Source: Firm-04 sp045600205
GTDB lineage: Bacteria; Bacillota; Clostridia; Oscillospirales; Ruminococcaceae
Direction: 5' to 3'
NCBI GenBank assembly: GCA_045600205.1
Contig: JAZRXM010000047.1
Location: forward strand, 1 to 18,437
Length of the DNA stretch: 18,437 nucleotides
Shown: piece by piece, positions 16,593 to 18,437 of the stretch
Layout of the letters: each line of letters opens with the position of its first letter
Numbering within the stretch: position 1 is the first letter of the stretch
The notes under the pieces: model-generated
The model's database searches: none
Told to the model about the DNA's origin: nothing
The model's input: the letters and a program-made list of their open reading frames with translations, nothing else
Program-made: the position numbers and the translations under genes

Positions 16593-18437
16593 TTGAGAAA
16601 CTTCAAACAAAGTCTGCTGTGCATGACGCTCTCTGCATTCATTGCGGCGGGATGTATCGGATCGGCGGCATCTGCGGCTGATGATATGCCTGTTGAAACG
16701 GCGCATATCGATGCGGATGCGGACGGCATTTGCGATACCTGCAACACAGCACTGACTGCGTTTCTGAATTCTGACGACTATGATCTTGATGCAGACGGAA
16801 CGGCGGATGCGGTCTATGAAATCGGGACAGCGGAGCAGCTGTTCTGGTTTGCAGAGCAGGTCAATGGCGGCAATACGAAAATTAATGCGGTGCTGACTGC
16901 GGACATTACGGTGCAAAAGGATGTTTTGCAAACCGTGACACAGGAGGCATCCGAAACGACACTGACGGCATGGAATCCGATCGGATTCTATGCAGATACC
17001 GATGCGGACGGTGTCAAGGAGGATTGCAGCTTTTCGGGCATCTTTGACGGCAACGGGCATAGCATCAGCGGACTATACTGCGTGCAGGAAAATTCCATTC
17101 GCGTGGGTATGTTCGGGCAGATCTCCAATGCGGAGATCCGGAATCTGGAGCTGAAAGACTGCTATATGCAAGGCAAAAACTGTGTCGGTCTGATTTGCGG
17201 TTATGCATTGGATGGTATTTGCAGCAATTGCAGCGGCACAGGCACGATTCTTGGCAACAAACAAATCGGCGGTATCTGCGGATATCAGAACGGCGGTTCT
17301 ATTGAAAATTGCCATTTCAGCGGCAGCGTGGAGGGCGTACAGAATGTCGGCGGTCTGGTCGGTATTGTGATCAATGGCAGCATTTCTTCCTCGGATACGG
17401 ATATTTCCGTAAAGGGTGAGGATTATGTCGGCGGTATCTGCGGCAGAGCCGTGTTTTCTGAATTTGCAGGCAGCTATTCGCTCGGTACCGTTGGCGGTAT
17501 GTTTGATGTCGGCGGCATTTGCGGAGAACTCGCAGGCGGCGGAATGCGTACCAGCTATTCCGGCTGCGATGTTTCGGCAAAAGAAAACCTTGGCGGTATC
17601 TGCGGCAGCGCAACGGTCACAAAGCTGCAAAGCTGCTATTTTAACGGCGTTTCCAGAAGCTATCGTGTCTTGGAAACATTGACAGGTGAACTCAGCGGCT
17701 TTGAGTCTTCACGCGGCTGTCTGGTCGGTTTTCTGGATTCTGACGCTTCAGCGGTCAATTGCTATTATCTTGCCGGACAGTCTGTTTATGCAGGCATCGG
17801 CGGTGGCGACCCTGAATCGGATGCGGCAGCAAAAAGCACCTCGCAGTTCGCGGATGGTACCGTATGCAAGCTGTTGAACAGTACAGAGGCAGAGCAATGT
17901 TTTTTCCAGATCATCGGGGAGGATGATGCACCTGTGCTTGATCCGACACATTTTGTGCCGGAAACAACAACCACCACAACAACGACTACCACTACCACGA
18001 CAACAACGACCACCACATCTACCCCTACCACAACTACCAAAGCAACAACATCGGCTGCGCCTGTTACTACAACAGTTAAGGTTTCCAACACGACTGTAGG
18101 AAAGACCACAGCGGTCAATACAACGACAACGACCACGGCAAAGACCACTGCGGTCAATACCACGACTTCGACTACAGCAAAGACCACAGCGGTCAATACC
18201 ACGACTTCGACTACAGCAAAGACCACAGCGGTCAATACAACGACATCGACCACAGCAAAGACCACTGCGGTCAATATAACCACTTCGACTACAGCAAAGA
18301 CTACTGCGGTCAATACTACGACTTCGACCACAGCAAAGACCACAGCGGTCAATACAACGACATCGACCACAGCAAAGACCACTGCGGTCAATACTACGAC
18401 ATCGACCACAGCAAAGACTACTGCGGTCAATACTACG
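16593..18437 (+). CDS. Secreted GLUG-repeat protein with threonine-rich tail, 5' part
   Basis: An open frame of 615 codons that runs off the window. The start is TTG at 16593, eight bases after a strong AAGGAGG (16578-16584); starting at the later Met11 would remove the basic N-terminus. A signal peptide is present (hydrophobic 8-28, cleavage near S-A-A at 27-29). Acidic D-x-D-x-D-G stretches at 40-45, 64-69 and 135-140 look like calcium-binding loops, the first followed by C-D-T-C. Seven GLUG-type repeats (G-G-I-C-G-x) begin at residues 171, 198, 225, 252, 279, 306 and 333, exactly 27 apart, then a degenerate part to about 455. From 458 on the protein is Thr-rich, ending in 13-residue repeats. 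GLUG repeats occur in bacterial surface and adhesion proteins and probably form a beta-solenoid. By analogy with the gene at the window start, a C-terminal dockerin may follow outside; that is a guess. An A-A-G-C at 18-21 is a poor lipobox. Confidence 0.88.
   Translation, partial: MRNFKQSLLCMTLSAFIAAGCIGSAASAADDMPVETAHIDADADGICDTCNTALTAFLNSDDYDLDADGTADAVYEIGTAEQLFWFAEQVNGGNTKINAVLTADITVQKDVLQTVTQEASETTLTAWNPIGFYADTDADGVKEDCSFSGIFDGNGHSISGLYCVQENSIRVGMFGQISNAEIRNLELKDCYMQGKNCVGLICGYALDGICSNCSGTGTILGNKQIGGICGYQNGGSIENCHFSGSVEGVQNVGGLVGIVINGSISSSDTDISVKGEDYVGGICGRAVFSEFAGSYSLGTVGGMFDVGGICGELAGGGMRTSYSGCDVSAKENLGGICGSATVTKLQSCYFNGVSRSYRVLETLTGELSGFESSRGCLVGFLDSDASAVNCYYLAGQSVYAGIGGGDPESDAAAKSTSQFADGTVCKLLNSTEAEQCFFQIIGEDDAPVLDPTHFVPETTTTTTTTTTTTTTTTTTSTPTTTTKATTSAAPVTTTVKVSNTTVGKTTAVNTTTTTTAKTTAVNTTTSTTAKTTAVNTTTSTTAKTTAVNTTTSTTAKTTAVNITTSTTAKTTAVNTTTSTTAKTTAVNTTTSTTAKTTAVNTTTSTTAKTTAVNTT
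18099..18437 (+). repeat. 39-bp coding tandem repeat, eight copies and a partial ninth
   Basis: Units of 13 codons (A-K-T-T-A-V-N-T-T-T-S-T-T) start at 18099, 18138, 18177, 18216, 18255, 18294, 18333, 18372 and 18411; the last is cut by the window end. Synonymous codon patterns suggest a higher-order period of three units (117 bp): the unit at 18216 is identical to that at 18333, and those at 18294 and 18411 match over the visible part. It encodes a Thr-rich linker. The minus strand is also open across it, which is a by-product of the repeat. Confidence 0.95.

Noticed and set aside
16593..16680. Lipoprotein signal (Cys21) in the GLUG protein
   Set aside because: The residues before the Cys are A-A-G without the usual Leu/Val/Ile at -3, and a good signal peptidase I site follows at S-A-A.
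17786..18430. Long Val-rich open frame on the minus strand
   Set aside because: It is the complement of the Thr-rich repeats; the plus frame has a ribosome binding site, signal peptide and GLUG repeats.
18099..18437. CRISPR array
   Set aside because: The 39-bp units are head to tail without spacers and keep the reading frame of the GLUG protein.

Overview
The window (about 18.4 kb) looks like chromosomal DNA of a Gram-positive gut or rumen anaerobe of the Ruminococcus group (Oscillospiraceae). The evidence is type I dockerin modules joined to long threonine-rich linkers, very large secreted multi-domain proteins, BspA-type leucine-rich repeats, strong AGGAGG ribosome binding sites and Firmicutes-style promoters and terminators. 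The genus is an inference from this domain style; no rRNA or housekeeping marker is present.

Layout. (1) 2-829: the 3' end of a secreted protein, five 63-bp threonine-rich repeats, a second threonine-rich repeat, then a C-terminal dockerin. (2) 833-871: a terminator hairpin that can serve both strands. (3) 885-1409, minus strand: a small nitroreductase-family flavoprotein with a perfect-consensus promoter. (4) 1597-2250, plus strand: a six-helix membrane protein resembling the Pr6Pr family, divergent from the nitroreductase, with its own promoter and terminator. (5) 2366-2539: a promoter followed by a structured leader of about 100 nt that ends in an intrinsic-terminator hairpin before the next gene begins. 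(6) 2540-11128: a 2862-residue secreted protein with a dockerin at each end and, between them, a cohesin-like domain, alternating FN3/Ig-like modules, a PKD domain, an unrecognised beta-rich core, a propeller-like region and two CARDB-like domains. (7) 11121-16502: a 1793-residue secreted BspA-like leucine-rich-repeat protein overlapping the previous gene by 8 bp. (8) 16593 to the window end: a secreted protein with an exact 27-residue GLUG repeat and a threonine-rich tail made of 39-bp tandem repeats; it starts at TTG and is cut by the window edge.

Genes 6-8 read as one operon encoding a surface or cellulosome-associated set. The dockerin protein could dock on a cohesin-bearing scaffold, while the LRR and GLUG proteins look like adhesin or binding partners. 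None shows a catalytic glycoside hydrolase domain, so a structural, adhesive or sensing role is more likely than direct polysaccharide hydrolysis. The most notable points are the giant-protein operon, its structured and possibly attenuating leader, the double-dockerin architecture, and the tandem-repeat tails at both window edges, which share a core motif.
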